DNA of 64,000 nucleotides, taken from Pycnopodia helianthoides. Lineage: Eukaryota; Echinodermata; Asteroidea; Forcipulatida; Asteriidae. The DNA is taken from contig CM063258.1 in assembly GCA_032158295.1 (NCBI GenBank), positions 1,183,001 to 1,247,000 on the forward strand. The letters run 5' to 3'. A model generated the notes under the pieces. The model was not told the DNA's origin. It did no database searches and was given only the letters and a program-made list of their open reading frames with translations. The translations under genes were made by a program, and so were the position numbers. The first letter of the stretch is position 1, and each line of letters begins with the position of its first letter. Positions 46,020 to 58,043 of the stretch are shown here, in pieces.

Positions 46020-46200
46020 TTTGCTAAACACTGTTCATATATTTAGCAGTCATAATAATAATACGTAAGTCTGATATAGCGCTAGTATCTAATAATAAAG
46101 CCCTTGAACATTTCAAAACCGGTTTTTGAAGTTGTTGAACTACGATATGAGATCGATTTGTGTAGCACCCTAAAAGGGTTTACAAGGTGCTGCGGCGCAT
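46020..46200 (+). repeat. (TAA)n-linked dispersed repeat
   Basis: ataataataatac, then tgatatagcgctagtatc and, further on, gtttacaaggtgctgcggcgc. The same two parts occur in the same order at 53982-54200. Confidence 0.6.
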
Positions 46201-46204
46201 TCAG

Positions 46205-46435
46205 CAGCCACTGCCAGAAACAATACTCAACAGATTTAAAAGATATTTATCAGACTGAGAGTCAACATTTTAACATAATTTTGTTTCATTAAAGATACTC
46301 CACATGGAATCATGAATATTTATTCATTTGAAACGACACAAGACTGCCGGGCTTTATCCGGTTTTGAGATTACTGGCTCAGAGCTAAAATCACTGGCCTC
46401 AGGCCTTTGGGCCAGTGTTGATTTCAGGCCCTGCT
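46205..46435. repeat. CAGGGCTC-type element fragment
   Basis: Contains cactggcctcaggcctttgg and gatttcaggccctgc, like the ends of 23739-24115; other end missing. Confidence 0.5.
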
Positions 46436-46875
46436 TACTGGAACGAAACATCAGGGCTGCTATCCACTCTGCCTCACCCACCATGACAACTACCTATCAA
46501 AGGAACCAACGTGTGTCACATGACAAATTGATGACACTCGTGTTTCTGCACTGCGAAGCAGCACACAGGGACGCACTCCAAAATACACACTGCACCACTC
46601 TAAATTGTGGCGTGTTTACATTTTGTAATGAGATATTGTTTAAGGTGCCAGAGTTTGGGTGTCACGCTCAATTGTGATTGGTCAATGCATGACGGGAACG
46701 GCCTAATTGATTGGACTTTTAGGATGAAGTGTCTTGGTCACAGACACAGAGGGTCACAAACCAGCCAGGCCAGGATTCGAATCCACTTTCTGTAAAAACA
46801 AAAAAGAAAGAATTTTGAACGCATGCACATACATGTAGACCAACATGATAACACTTCCCCTCTGCTGCATTCAGT
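46436..46875. other. gene-free stretch
   Basis: Has a lone B-box-like aggattcgaatcca (46771-46784). No gene seen. Confidence 0.3.
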
Positions 46876-47045
46876 AGGCCTGGAATTACACAGAGGCCAC
46901 GGAGGCCATGGCCTCTAATACCCCTGGTCTTGGCCTTGGTGCCCCCTTCAAAAGTTTCCCTAAGACTTTCAGATTTTCCAATGGTAGTGCCCCTTTGCAA
47001 AATGAAAATCGGACATGCCCTCTCTAAGATGAAATTCCAGGCCTG
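46876..47045 (+). repeat. ggcctggaatt repeat, copy 5
   Basis: Starts aggcctggaattacacag and ends gaaattccaggcctga, so both 12-bp inverted ends are intact. The inside has ggccatggcctctaa and ggtcttggccttgg. Confidence 0.75.
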
Positions 47046-47125
47046 ATTCGTATTCAAATGTCTGGCATGAACTGCCCTACTTTCCTTGATCTGATTCTGA
47101 AAATAATAAAAAAACAAAAAACTAC

Positions 47126-47215
47126 CTTGCGAATTTCTGAAGCTTTGTCTCCTCCCGCTTCAAAGAAACTGGGGCATCTCTTCATTGTCTCCAGCTTCTT
47201 GATCTTCTTCGTCAT
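47126..47215 (-). CDS. candidate first coding exon, unknown minus-strand gene
   Basis: On the minus strand an ATG at 47215 (A at -3) opens 30 codons, MTKKIKKLETMKRCPSFFEA and on to ASEIRK, ending with AAG at a gtagtt donor in phase 0. The peptide is basic and hydrophilic. The DNA is not one of the repeats here. No family recognised and no second exon found, so this rests on the ATG, donor and composition only. Confidence 0.3.
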
Positions 47216-48849
47216 GGTCGGACAGTTCATCAGTCGCGTCTTCTAAAGGAGGGTGGCCTTGAATCCTTCCCCCTCAGTGTCAACTCTCAATCAATTATGT
47301 TACAAATTATTAGCAACAAAAAGCTTTCCACGACCAAAGTAAAGCGTTTTAACACACTTTAAAATACGCTCGAGCAATTACAGTTTCTGAAATTATGCTC
47401 AAACAATCACAGTTTCTCAAACCGAATGAGGCGCCGATGATATTTGAAAAAAACTGTATCCTTGTGCTGTCATTTGCTGTGTTTTGTTTTCTCGGGGATA
47501 TTATAATTTTTTCCAATTTTCCAAATATTTTTCAACAATGAGATTACGGTCTCAGTTCTCTTTTAAAAAAAAAATCAATACAAAACTTGGTGTGAAAAAA
47601 TCCTTTTTGGATGGGAAACAATTTCAAAAATGTATAACAATAAGATTGTCTTTCTTCTGGAATGGAGACAGATTGCTCAAAATGGAGCCCTCCCTGTTAT
47701 TTTGTATAAACAGAATAACAAATCAAGGCGGTAATATCTTGTACAAAAAAACCAGTCTGACAGTCTTGCATTGTGAAACATGTTGAAATTCACATCTAAT
47801 GGAACGATTCCAACATTTCGCTGCTTTTAATTAATCAACATTCTGCCTTGGTTGCTTTTTTTTTTTCAACAAAATTCTTTGACCTCATCTCTTCATCTTC
47901 GTCTGGTTTCACTTTTCTTTATATGTCCGAGGCATTCAGCCCATCTTCATTTAAACAAATTTAAAAAATATGTTTTTACATCGGCGCTTTCAGAAGCAAA
48001 AAAATCAGCGCTTAATACAAGCGTACACGTATTTCAAAGGTTAGCAAGGAATTTTTGCATGATACACAGGTGCTTGAAACATGTTACTGAGTGTTCTTCC
48101 CTTACACAGCTAGCGCAGACATTTTGCGCTTATCCTGTAAGTTGAAAATGGCCGCCTGTTAAGGCTGGATTCTGTGGTGAGCAGAAATTAGACCCAGTAC
48201 AATTTTTTTGCGAGTGATCAGGCTGGCTGCACGTACATGTGTTTCATTGCTGCCTTAACTTATTTGTAAATTGTTTGCGCTTGGCGGCCGGACTAGTGGA
48301 CCAGACTTGTGAATTAGTTTGCAAGTTATTTCACTGGTCCACAAATTTTTGCTTCCCGACGCAACACGTTAACCACTGCCGGTGCACATTTTGTAACATT
48401 TGGTTTCAAATCCAAGTCCCACACAAATTGCAGTGTTAAAAGAAAGTGTCTCACTTGTGAATGCCAAGTTAACAGGTCCCAATTGCGTAAAGCCTGTAAG
48501 CACAAACGCTTGCTACGACAGAAGAATCTTGCCTCGCAGAAACGGGTTACCAGCCATAATTCCATATAGTTTACATTGTTGCAACTAGCGCCCTACTCAT
48601 TTTTGCTAAGTGATATTTTCTGCTGGACAGCTTTATGAAATTGGGCCCAGCTGGTTCTGCTTGTTAGCGGCAGAATCTGTGAAAGGGAAAACTCTAGACT
48701 TGTACTACAGGTTTCATCCCGTCAATGAGATCAGACTCGGGATAATTCTGCCTCTCCTTGTAATCTGAACCATGCAATTTCCTTCGTGTTCATTTGTTGG
48801 TAGACTAGGTTTCTGCTCAATTTCCTTCATCTTCATTTGTTGATAGACC
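47216..48849. other. gene-free stretch
   Basis: No exon supported. Fragments with ccggccagtaaa-like words near 48280-48350 may be old CAGGGCTC-type debris, and 48590-48650 ends in gaaattgggccc, a fold-back arm. Confidence 0.3.
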
Positions 48850-48960
48850 AGGGTCCGATTACATGGCTCTGCTTACCACAAAAATTGTGCGCTTACGATG
48901 CTCTGTATAGCACATGATTATATGGGCCATAAGCGCAGAGTTCCGGGGTATTGCTAAGTC
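48850..48960. repeat. fold-back element
   Basis: Left gattacatggctctgctta and right cataagcgcagagttccgggg pair loosely; family of 18394-18525. Confidence 0.5.
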
Positions 48961-49014
48961 ATGTGTCTGCAAAGAACACGCAGAACAGACTGACTGGTGC
49001 ATTTGTTGAATACT

Positions 49015-49397
49015 TTAAAGGAACATTACAGAATTGGTTTTTGCTAACAAAACAGTTGCTGGCAGTGTAAGCACTTTATGTAATCCACCATATACATCAA
49101 CTGACAAACCTGTAGAAGTTTGAGATCGATCGGCCATCTGGGTCACGAGAAAATAGTGAAAAACCGATTACACATTTGCATGAAATCATATAGATTCAAC
49201 AAATGAAGAAAACGCTCACTGAGCGATAAACTCCAATCGGAAATTAGTTAATTAATTTCTCATCAAATATGGCATTTCAGACAGAAATATTTCAAGGGAT
49301 GTTTTCTACTATCATCATCATTAGACCGTGTAAGTTTTATGTAAATCTGTGATCAAAAGTAAATTTTACAATGACCAATTCTGTAATGTTCCTTTAA
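49015..49397 (+). repeat. TTAA element, family A, copy 5
   Basis: TTAA at 49015-49018 and 49394-49397, full ends. An additional solitary family A terminus (ccaattctgtaatgttcct) with its own TTAA follows at 49458-49481. Confidence 0.92.
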
Positions 49398-49477
49398 CAG
49401 AGTTTCAAATTTTGCTTTTAAAACTCCCACACAAATCCCAAACCAAGTTTGTTTCTTACCAATTCTGTAATGTTCCT

Positions 49478-50545
49478 TTAAAGCTAGGGTGTAATTTTTG
49501 TATTTACTCTACAAGTTAATGATCATAAAACTTACTTTGTAAGGAGCACTGGAGAGCTGTTGATATTATAAAACACTGTTAGAAACGACCCCCTTTGAAG
49601 TAATGTAGTTTATAGAAAGAGGTAATTTTTTTTCCAACAAATTCCAATCTGAGACAGGCTTCAGGTCCCAGGCATCTGAAAGCACACATATCTATGCAAC
49701 AAGGGTGTTTTTTCTTTCATTATTTTCTTGCAACTTCGATGACCTATTGAACCCAAATTTTCACAGTTTGTTATTTTATGCATATGTTGGAAAAACTAAG
49801 TGAGTATACTGGTCTTTGACAATAGACTGTGCAAGTCTCGCGCGTATCTGAACGAGAAAACACGTCAAACGAAGAACATTTTTTTTCTGAAATCAAATCT
49901 GTGTTTTAAATTATATCTAATGACAAAATCTTAACAACAAAAATACTCAGTACAATTTTTATAAAATTAGTTTTAGCTTTTATAATAAATATACAAATAA
50001 TGTTTTAATTATTATTAAGAATAATTAAAACTCTGGGACAAGGATGCTTATTTGATCTTAACTTTTAGAAACCCTTTACGCGGATTCGCGAAGGTTACAC
50101 CGGCGTAAAATTAACGCTTGGCGCAGTTTATAGAGGACGCTGACGCTTCAACAACCATAGACTGCAATAAAACGGCCTGCCGTTGCAATTACAGCATCTG
50201 GCAATTATCATCGCGCATCCAAAACAAGCGTTTACACAGGTTTTGATATCGGAGGTGAGCACAAAATTCTTAATTTCTTGCAGTAAGCTGAGGTCAAGTT
50301 TAATTCTCGGGTTTTCTTCGTTATATTGTTGAATTGACTTTACTTTCATATTTTTTATCACTAAGTACTACATTCCCAACAACATTTGTAATTTTCATAG
50401 TCATATACTACGTTAAACTAAAATAATTGACAAACAAAATCACGCCCACGTAAAACTCCATATGGTTGGGACCACTACGGTCCCGGAAGTTCGAATGAGC
50501 GCGAGACTTGCACAGTCTATTACCAAAAGTATACCCTGCCTTTAA
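49478..50545 (-). repeat. TTAA element, family C, split by a younger transposon
   Basis: The left part 49478-49824 (ctgttgatattat, ttgcaacttcgatgacc, tggtctttgacaa) and the last 28 bp (50518-50545, accaaaagtataccctgcc) form one family C element with TTAA at 49478-49481 and 50542-50545. Confidence 0.8.
49825..50517. mobile_element. 693-bp TIR transposon (TA target)
   Basis: Perfect 19-bp inverted ends gactgtgcaagtctcgcgc. TA dinucleotides flank it (49823-49824, 50518-50519). It interrupts the family C element. The interior is A+T-rich at the left, has gcgtaaaattaacgc near 50103, and carries no transposase frame, so it is non-autonomous. A TA duplication fits the Tc1/mariner type. Confidence 0.85.
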
Positions 50546-51454
50546 GCTAATAGTTTTTGATCTGGCAAACCCAGACAATGTTCGTCCCGTAATTAGAGAG
50601 TTAATTAATCTGTTAGTCATCTCTATTTTGTAAAGCTCTTAAGACTCGTCTGTATCCATGGTAATGCCTATCATATATGTGATAATCTTGACGCAACAAT
50701 AATAACAATAACCGGGTAGTCTGGGTAGCGTAGTAGTATCTTTGGACCTGCAACGGAAAAAGCACAGTCTCCTATGCTCCTGGTAGTGCGAGGGATGACC
50801 AAATTGGGTGCCAATCGGAGACCTTGTAAATATTAATTGATATATTACGTTATTAATATTATTGAAGAGTAGATTACAGAGATATTGCATACAGTGTAGT
50901 AAGGTTTAGGTCGTTGTTTGACATGTAACATGTCCCACTTCAGCTCTTCAGCATGCTCCTCTTCACTGCCCTACCACCGCCGCTGCCTCCCCCCCCCCCC
51001 AACCTGGACCCCCTTGGGCTATAAGCATGCACACTCAAGAGTCCAAGTCCGAGCCTCTACCCAGCTTCCTGGATGTGTTTACCAGACGTGGAGTGACATT
51101 AAACTCCATGCATTCAGGACAGCCTGTGTGTCCGCAGATTTTACACATTTACTGTGCATGAAGTGCTGACAAACAAACCTGGTTTTTATGAGATCTTTTT
51201 ATGGTACATTTTCATGTACGATTTCTGTATTTCTGACACCCCAAAATAACACTTTGGGAAATAATTGTACGGGGGGAATGATTTCGCCCAGCGATTTTGC
51301 GTAGAAAATTATTTAGACTTGGCATGTTTTGTGCACATTGAATGCTTAATATTGAGTAACAATATATATTTTTTTTGAGTAGCAACTGATATATTTTTGG
51401 TCACGCTATGATTTCTCAAAAAACTTGGCCATGAGATTTACATGGGCTGGTTGT
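50546..51454. other. gene-free stretch
   Basis: The open frame at 50918-51169 has a C-run inside and no coding support. No repeat recognised. Confidence 0.3.
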
Positions 51455-51695
51455 AAGGTACGATTACCAAGAACTAGGTACAAAAACCAATGATGTCCTT
51501 GAAATACATGCATTTTATTACAAAAAGTTGCCGGTCTATGTTTAAACACTTCTGACTGTGTTTACATGTATATCACACGTTTAAACATTGCCATGTGATG
51601 TCCTCTCGACCAATCACAATGGATAAACTGTCCGAGGTATTTATGAATAGTTGTTTGAACACAGTGAAGCCTGGTTCTTGGTGATTTTACCGGTA
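51455..51695. repeat. short TIR element
   Basis: gattaccaagaactagg (51462-51478) and cctggttcttggtgatt (51670-51686) are inverted copies with two mismatches. Only copy seen in the window. Confidence 0.5.
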
Positions 51696-52409
51696 AAATA
51701 ATCAAGAACATGGCCTCACAGTTTTTAAACAACTAGTTTAAGACTCTTCACTGGCTGCACTTTTTTTTCCTCTTATTAATGGACACTGAACCGTTTCGTG
51801 GCCAATCACCCCAGTGTGCCAAAACTCAGGGTGATTACAGACCGCTCTCGCTGTGTCCGTTGATCAGTCCAACTGTTCTTAAACTCTCCTGGCAATTTTC
51901 TTTTCCATGCGCCCCCCTTCGTTTAAAGGCTTTACAATTTGTGTCTTGTCTCTCAATGCCTAGCAATCATATTGTGGGAACTATTACGATCGGAGTACCA
52001 GGCATGAAAGCACTGCGTAATTACATTGACTGCCAATAACAAAACGATGTAATGATGAAGCTCATGGGAGGTATGCTTTTTTCCCCTTCTTCCCTTCCTC
52101 TGAATGCTTTTGCATGTGTTTCAGACATCTTAGATGACTACGTGAAAATTGATGGACAATTTTCTCTCCGAGGGAATAGACTTATTGGTCAGACAAGACG
52201 TATTAGTAATAGTAGTGCATCTTGGGATGGGGTTGAGAGAAGGGTTCTGCCCCTTCCTTCCTGCCCAATCCCCCTTTACATGTACTCTTACAATGTAGGT
52301 CGACACATTCCCCCTCCCCTTCTGGTTTCCCCCTCCCCTTCTGGCTTCCACTCCCCTTCTCGCTCCCCCTCCCCCTCCCCTTTTTGTTCCCCCTCCCCTT
52401 GTTTCTTGA
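51696..52409. other. gene-free stretch with one exon-like segment
   Basis: The segment 51951-52037 reads NHIVGTITIGVPGMKALRN after a ctag acceptor but meets a stop soon. 52300-52400 is a ccctcccctt-rich tract. No gene called. Confidence 0.3.
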
Positions 52410-52556
52410 AATTATCTCTTTTCTTAAAAACTACATTACTTAAAAGGGAGTCGTTTATCACAATGTTTTATACTATCATCAGCTCTCAGGTGCTCCTTAC
52501 CAAGTAAGTTTTTATGGTAATGTATTTCTTGAGTAATTACCAAAAGTATCCCCTGC
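52410..52556 (+). repeat. TTAA element, family C, right part
   Basis: Contains gggagtcgtttatcacaatg and ends attaccaaaagtatcccctg; joined at 52560 to a fold-back arm (gcagctctatgaaactgggc). Confidence 0.7.
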
Positions 52557-53981
52557 CTGTAAGCAGCTCTATGAAACTGGGCCCAGGTCATTTCAGTCGG
52601 TAATCAGTCTGCAACACCAAATTTTTTATTTCACATTTTTTTAAAGGATAGTCTCTGATAACACTCATGTTTTTTCATGAGCTGAGTGATTCCCCCCCCC
52701 CCCCCGCATTCATGAACTATAAACATGTCTCTGGTCTCAGACGTAAGCATAAAAACATGCCTCATACATGTATGTATTACAGTTTTTTTGAATCCACCCT
52801 CGAGGTGGGGGCATATTAAAACATGGCTACCGTCTAATACAACAGCTCTTCTCCATCATTACTGCGCCGTCATCGCTGTCGTCTTGAAGCAGAGTGATTT
52901 ACCATCCCCTCCACTCCGCAGATCACAAAAAACAAAACACACACACACACACACACAAACAAAAAAGGGGTCTTGGATATACGGAGAGATGCTTTTAAGG
53001 AAACTGAATCCGCGGTCACGTACAGCTACGTACATTCGGGTCATCTTCCCACGTGAGGCATCGGCAGCTAAAGTGATGATCGGACGAACATTGTGAAAAC
53101 CTTAAAGGTGGTTATCCGATTCAGCCTAAGTGCATATTGCGAGGGATTATTATGTTAACTTGAAAACACGACGAGCAACCCCCGTCGGTTACATTTTTCT
53201 GATTGATATAATTTGTAATTTTTGTGGACCTTTTTTGACCAATTCTGTTTTTGTGCTTGACAAATGTTTGCTTTATGGAAATTATATCCAAAATCATATA
53301 GATCGATCTTTTTTAGGCCGCCTGTGCAAGTGTTGCTGTGCGCGCCGCCATTGCTGGGACGCTAACAGCACAAGGTTTTGTACACAAAGACATAGCAAAA
53401 CTGTCGTCTTTAAATAACTTTTTATGTGGATTAGGTGTCTTTCTCTACGATTTACACAATTTCTCTGTCAGGACAGCTTGACTTACTGACTATTCAAAAC
53501 TAAACAGGAAGTGAATACAGAAAATCTGTCGAAAAAAAAAACAACCTTTGCTTATGTTACACCTTTTACAACATATAGTGCAGTTTCCATGTAGTTTCAC
53601 CTAATTGTCTGCACTGTTTTCAGGATTCAGTTTCTGTTTTAGTTGCAAATATTCATGTTCAGTGTTCTACACATCGCTATGTCATGCTGTCCTGTCAGGG
53701 AAATTCTGTAAATCCTTGAGCAACACTCAAAAAAGTTTAAAAGGCGAAGGTTTTTCCTTTGTTTTTGGTACAAAACCTTGCTTTGCCAGTATCCAAGAAA
53801 TGGCGGTGCGGCGTGCAGCACTTGCGCACTTGGATTGGTCTATAAATAAAATGGGGAAAAAATGGCTTCCCTCTCTTTTTAAGGTTTTTATTTTATTGTA
53901 TTATACTCTTACCTGTAAATAGATTTACAGAATGCTTACGGAGATGAACAGGCACCTTGAATTATTACAAAGTGTTGAATT
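52557..53981. other. gene-free stretch
   Basis: Contains C-run (52692-52706) and (AC)n (52937-52956). Several open frames of about 100 codons, none with motifs or splice support. Confidence 0.3.
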
Positions 53982-54200
53982 AATAATAATGATATTAGTA
54001 GTAATAATAGTGGCTTCTTATATAGCGCTCATATCTGTCACTCAGTGATGCTCAAGGCGCTTCAACATTCAGTATTTTCCTGCAAGGTATATATGTGGAG
54101 CTACATTTTGAAGTATTAGACCTATATTCCTTTACATAGCACCATGTAATGGTTTACAAGGTGCTGTGGCGCAATATGCAGCCAATCAAATCAGGAACAC
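53982..54200 (+). repeat. (TAA)n-linked dispersed repeat
   Basis: taataataatg, then cttatatagcgctcatatc, gatgctcaaggcgcttc, and later gtttacaaggtgctgtggcgc and gaacaccggggcaa. The longest copy of this family here. Confidence 0.65.
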
Positions 54201-54850
54201 CGGGGCAAACCCCTTCATGAAAAGAAATCATGAAAAGAGTCTATTTCCCTGTGTACGGTGGTCTCCACAGCACTACTCAATGAGTGTCATGTTAGTTTCT
54301 TTTGGCATGTGTGCGCGAGAGCTCCGGCAATACGATGAAATATCTGCTTGAATTCCCTTGTTTTAAAGGTAAATAATTAACCTTACTATCAACCAATTCC
54401 ATGGAAATGCAGGCCAACAAAATTACAAAATGACCTTTCAGTCTCATCCAAAGCTTCCTTATCGTGACCCTTGAGGGTTGGACCCCTACACCTACCCCCC
54501 CCCCCCCGAATCCCGCCAAATCTTTTCACAGATCTACATGTACATCGCGATGTTCAGTTTAATTGTCTTTGCATACATATGCCGGGTCACACACTCAGCC
54601 GTTGGGTTTGTCTATCACCAGAAGCTCATCATCCAGTTTAATTAAACAGAGCTGCTCCGAAGGTCGTACAACTCTGTAGACTTCCAAAACGATGGCCTCC
54701 TCCATGAATATGAAAATGACAGACTACTAATAAAAAAATCTATTTCACTCCGCTGTTTGTCATAAAGAATTCATCGGGAATAATATTGGGTCTTGATTAG
54801 GGGGAGGAATGGCTTTGACACTCGGTGCATATGTAATGTTGGTCTGTGCA
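54201..54850. other. gene-free stretch
   Basis: Nothing recognised; a C-run at 54495-54508. Confidence 0.3.
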
Positions 54851-55653
54851 TTAAAGGTATGTTCGTACTTTGGTAAGTACTCCAAAAAATTCATGACCAC
54901 AAAAAACTTGCTTGGTGAGAGGCACGGTAGCTGCTGATAGAATAAACTATTCTGAGAAAGGCGGGCTCAAATTTGACACTGTAACGCAGGCCCGAGGCCA
55001 GTGGTTTTAGCATCGGGCCAGTAAACTCATGTTCGGACAAGCCCGGGGGTCTTGTGTTTGTGTTCAAATGTTGACTTTCAGTCTGATAAATACAATTCTG
55101 TTGATTATCAAAGATTACATACCCATAATATACAAAAGAGATCAATCTTCTCTCAGTGCTTTTTCAAATTCAAACAGTTCAAATATTAACCTGTTTAGGC
55201 TTTTTTCTTCTCACTTCAATTCTGGTCTTGTACTCAAAATTATGGTCCAGTAAATATTTTTAGCTACAAGCCCTGCGGTCTTGTGGGTTTTCCCCTCAAA
55301 TTCTAGCCCTGAAAGGATTCCCTTTCGAAGTAAAATGGTTTGGAAAATTTGTCAACCCCCGAAACATTCCAATCTGAGAAACTATTCATGCGCGGATCGT
55401 TTGTCCGATTTCTGAGGGTTGGCGTCTGTTCGCGAATGCTGATGCGGCAAAAGATTCGCCGTCACCTCGCTAAACGTGGATGAATTCGACGGCCGTGTGA
55501 AAATACCGTGACAGTTTTTCTGCTGTTTTCTCAGCAAGACGTATTCAGCTGAAACTTTCATTGGTGACTTTTATTGTATCTTTCTTTATAATTTTGCCAA
55601 TAAATCAGCGTTACGTTGACAAAAAAACAAACAGTCAAGGACCCTACCTTTAA
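54851..55653. repeat. TTAA element, family H, with a nested insertion
   Basis: Outer TTAA at 54851-54854 and 55650-55653. Ends aggtatgttcgtactttgg / caaggaccctacct. Inner parts gtgagaggcacggtagctgc and ccaatctgagaaactattc resemble families B and C. The element at 54962-55310 splits it. Confidence 0.72.
54962..55310 (+). mobile_element. CAGGGCTC-type DNA element, nested
   Basis: A 349-bp insertion flanked by GAAAGG (54956-54961, 55311-55316), which is continuous sequence in the host (tgagaaaggattccctt). Ends are worn (cgggctcaaattt / aaattctagccct). Interior gccagtaaactcatgtt and tatggtccagtaaat. Confidence 0.8.
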
Positions 55654-56880
55654 GCACAGTACATTATTGAGTTTTTAATGAAATGCGATGCCCGGCCTAA
55701 TGGTGAAGAGACACTAGAAGTGAAGACAAACACAGCATCAGCCTTGATATATATTGATGTGATGTATGAAACCTTATAGATGTTTAGAAATGCACATTAT
55801 AGACCCTAATGACCCAGTTCTCATCTATGCGATTAGTAAATGAACTGAGGTTTTGCAGAAAGCGCCTGGTTTCTTTGGGCATAAATCATTGAAATTGTGA
55901 TGTTTACAGTAATACACTCTTTAGAAAAAGGGCAGTACTTGACCTTGTGGTGTATAATTCCTGCATCTGCTAAAGTTGCCTTCATAAATATGAAATATTG
56001 AGACCTTTTTTGGTGTGAGATGAATACCATAATAGCTATTGAACCTAATGTATTATTCTGCTAAGGCAGAATAAAGGTTGTCATTGTTTCCTACATTTCC
56101 CTGTAGTGTTATTTTTTTTCCAGAAAATTGTTTGGTACTGCAGTCTTAATAAACTATTCAACCAGTAAATATTAAGTGCCAATGGATAGTGTTAATATGT
56201 ACTCTGTTAAAAATGAAATTGACCATCAGCCCATCCATTTATTTTTGGCTAAATCTTTTTTATTAGAGCAAACAAAAATTGTTTAACGCCCCGACATGTA
56301 CCCCCTCCATAATTTTTTGTCCAGTGTGGTGGGAACACAACTATTTAATTGTTGGCCTAATGTTTGGAACATTGTACAAGCTTTTCATGTAAGGCGTATC
56401 GAATTGGGGGCTATATCTTAGGCTACGGCTGTTTCTAAGGGTGTTGTTAAGGACGTCTTGTTTTCCCAGCTTGTAACCAAATCGAGACAGGAAGGGAAAT
56501 TAAAATAGTCTGGCCCCATTGTGGCGGAGTGAAAGCACTATTGTTATAGCACACATATGGGGCAGGGTATCAGACAAGATGATAGCAAAATGATAATGGT
56601 TTGTAAGATGGGACATTGTAGCCTGTAATGATGATGAAGATAACAGCATTTGTTACTCATACTTAAAAAATGCAAACATTTATAACGAGCAAAAAATGGG
56701 CATGGTTGAGGCAAACATCCCCCCCCCCCTTCGGTATTCTGTCTGACTGATTTCACTTTGCCAGTTGACTGTGTTCACTTACTATGGATTGTTTAAAAGA
56801 AAAAAACATGTCGTTTTGTACTTGCGGTTCTGTTATAAATTAACATGTTCGGATATTGTTTTTTGATATCAGTAATTTGC
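55654..56880. other. gene-free stretch
   Basis: 1.2 kb without recognised gene or repeat; C-run at 56720-56729. Confidence 0.3.
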
Positions 56881-57130
56881 CAGGGCTCCAATTGTTTAGA
56901 TATTTATTTATTTATTTATATATTTTTTTAAATGGGGGCGAAATCTACAAGACTGCAGGGCTTTTAGCTCATAATGATTACTTGATCAGAATTTATTTTA
57001 CATGACCAGAACGGAAATGAAAAAAACAAACAATACCTACACAGTTTAACATTTTAACTGTTTCAATTTGAATGAGCACCAAGAGAAGATTGATCTCATT
57101 TTGTATTATTTTTGTACAACTCGTCAGTTC
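56881..57130 (-). repeat. CAGGGCTC-type element, half copy
   Basis: Starts cagggctccaattg, has ctacaagactgcagggct and ends near agaagattgatctcatt; the other half is missing. Confidence 0.6.
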
Positions 57131-57171
57131 ATTCTGTGCCATTTTTGTCAAATAATTAATAGTTTTTATTA

Positions 57172-57561
57172 TTAAAGGAACATTACAGAATTGGTAAGAA
57201 AAAACCTTGTAAAATATACTTTTTGATCACAGATTTACATAAAACTTGCGAGGTCTAATGATGATGATAGTAGAAAACATCTCTTGAAATATTTCTGTCT
57301 GAACTGCCATATTTGATGAGAAATTAATAAACTAATCGATTGGAGTTTATCGCTCAGTGAGCGTTTTATTCATTTGTTGAATCTATATGATTTCATGCAA
57401 ATGTGTAATCGGTTTTTCACTATTTTCTCGTGACCCAGACGGCCGATCGATCTCAAACTTCTACATGTTTGTCAGTTTATGTATATGGTGGATTACATAA
57501 AGTGCTTACACTGCCAGCAACTGTTTTGTTAGCAAAAACCATTTCTGTAATGTTCCTTTAA
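57172..57561 (-). repeat. TTAA element, family A, copy 6
   Basis: TTAA at 57172-57175 and 57558-57561, complete ends, central gctcagtgagcg hairpin. Confidence 0.93.
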
Positions 57562-57662
57562 GTTTCTGATAAGTCTGAATGTAATGTGCGCAGCTCGGTT
57601 TTTTTCCCCAAATGTTCGCACAGTGTATGTTTGGAAACCCAAGTATCCTAAAATTGTCCAAC

Positions 57663-57750
57663 TAAGCACAAGTCTAAGCACTAGTCTAAGCACAAGTCTA
57701 AGCACAAGTCTAAGCACAAGTCTAAGCACAAGTCTAAGCACAAGTGCCCT
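57663..57750 (+). repeat. 12-bp minisatellite (agtctaagcaca)
   Basis: About seven units of tctaagcacaag. The words are those of the neighbouring fold-back family (ctaagcaca), so the array may have grown out of such an element. Confidence 0.9.
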
Positions 57751-58043
57751 TTTCGCGGCTGTAACCAATAACTGTTTCCGTCATTGGCCAGTGATTAACC
57801 AATGGCCAAGTCAAGCGAAACGGTTATTGGTTAGGACACCCCTATTACACATAAAATACACTGCCACGTTAAGCCGTCCGGGGTATCACGATTCATTTGC
57901 CGCCATAACTTTCAACTCAATGCAGCCGAGGCAAAGCACACACATTGGATCAATCAACCAAATGGCCAAAGTGAATAAAAAGCCAGACATAAGTTTAAAG
58001 TTAATAAATAAATGGTGCAAGATATTTTATCTTGTAAAAACCA

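Noticed and set aside
52052..52507. 151-codon open frame
   Set aside because: Runs through a pyrimidine-rich tract and into a family C element; no domain or splice support.
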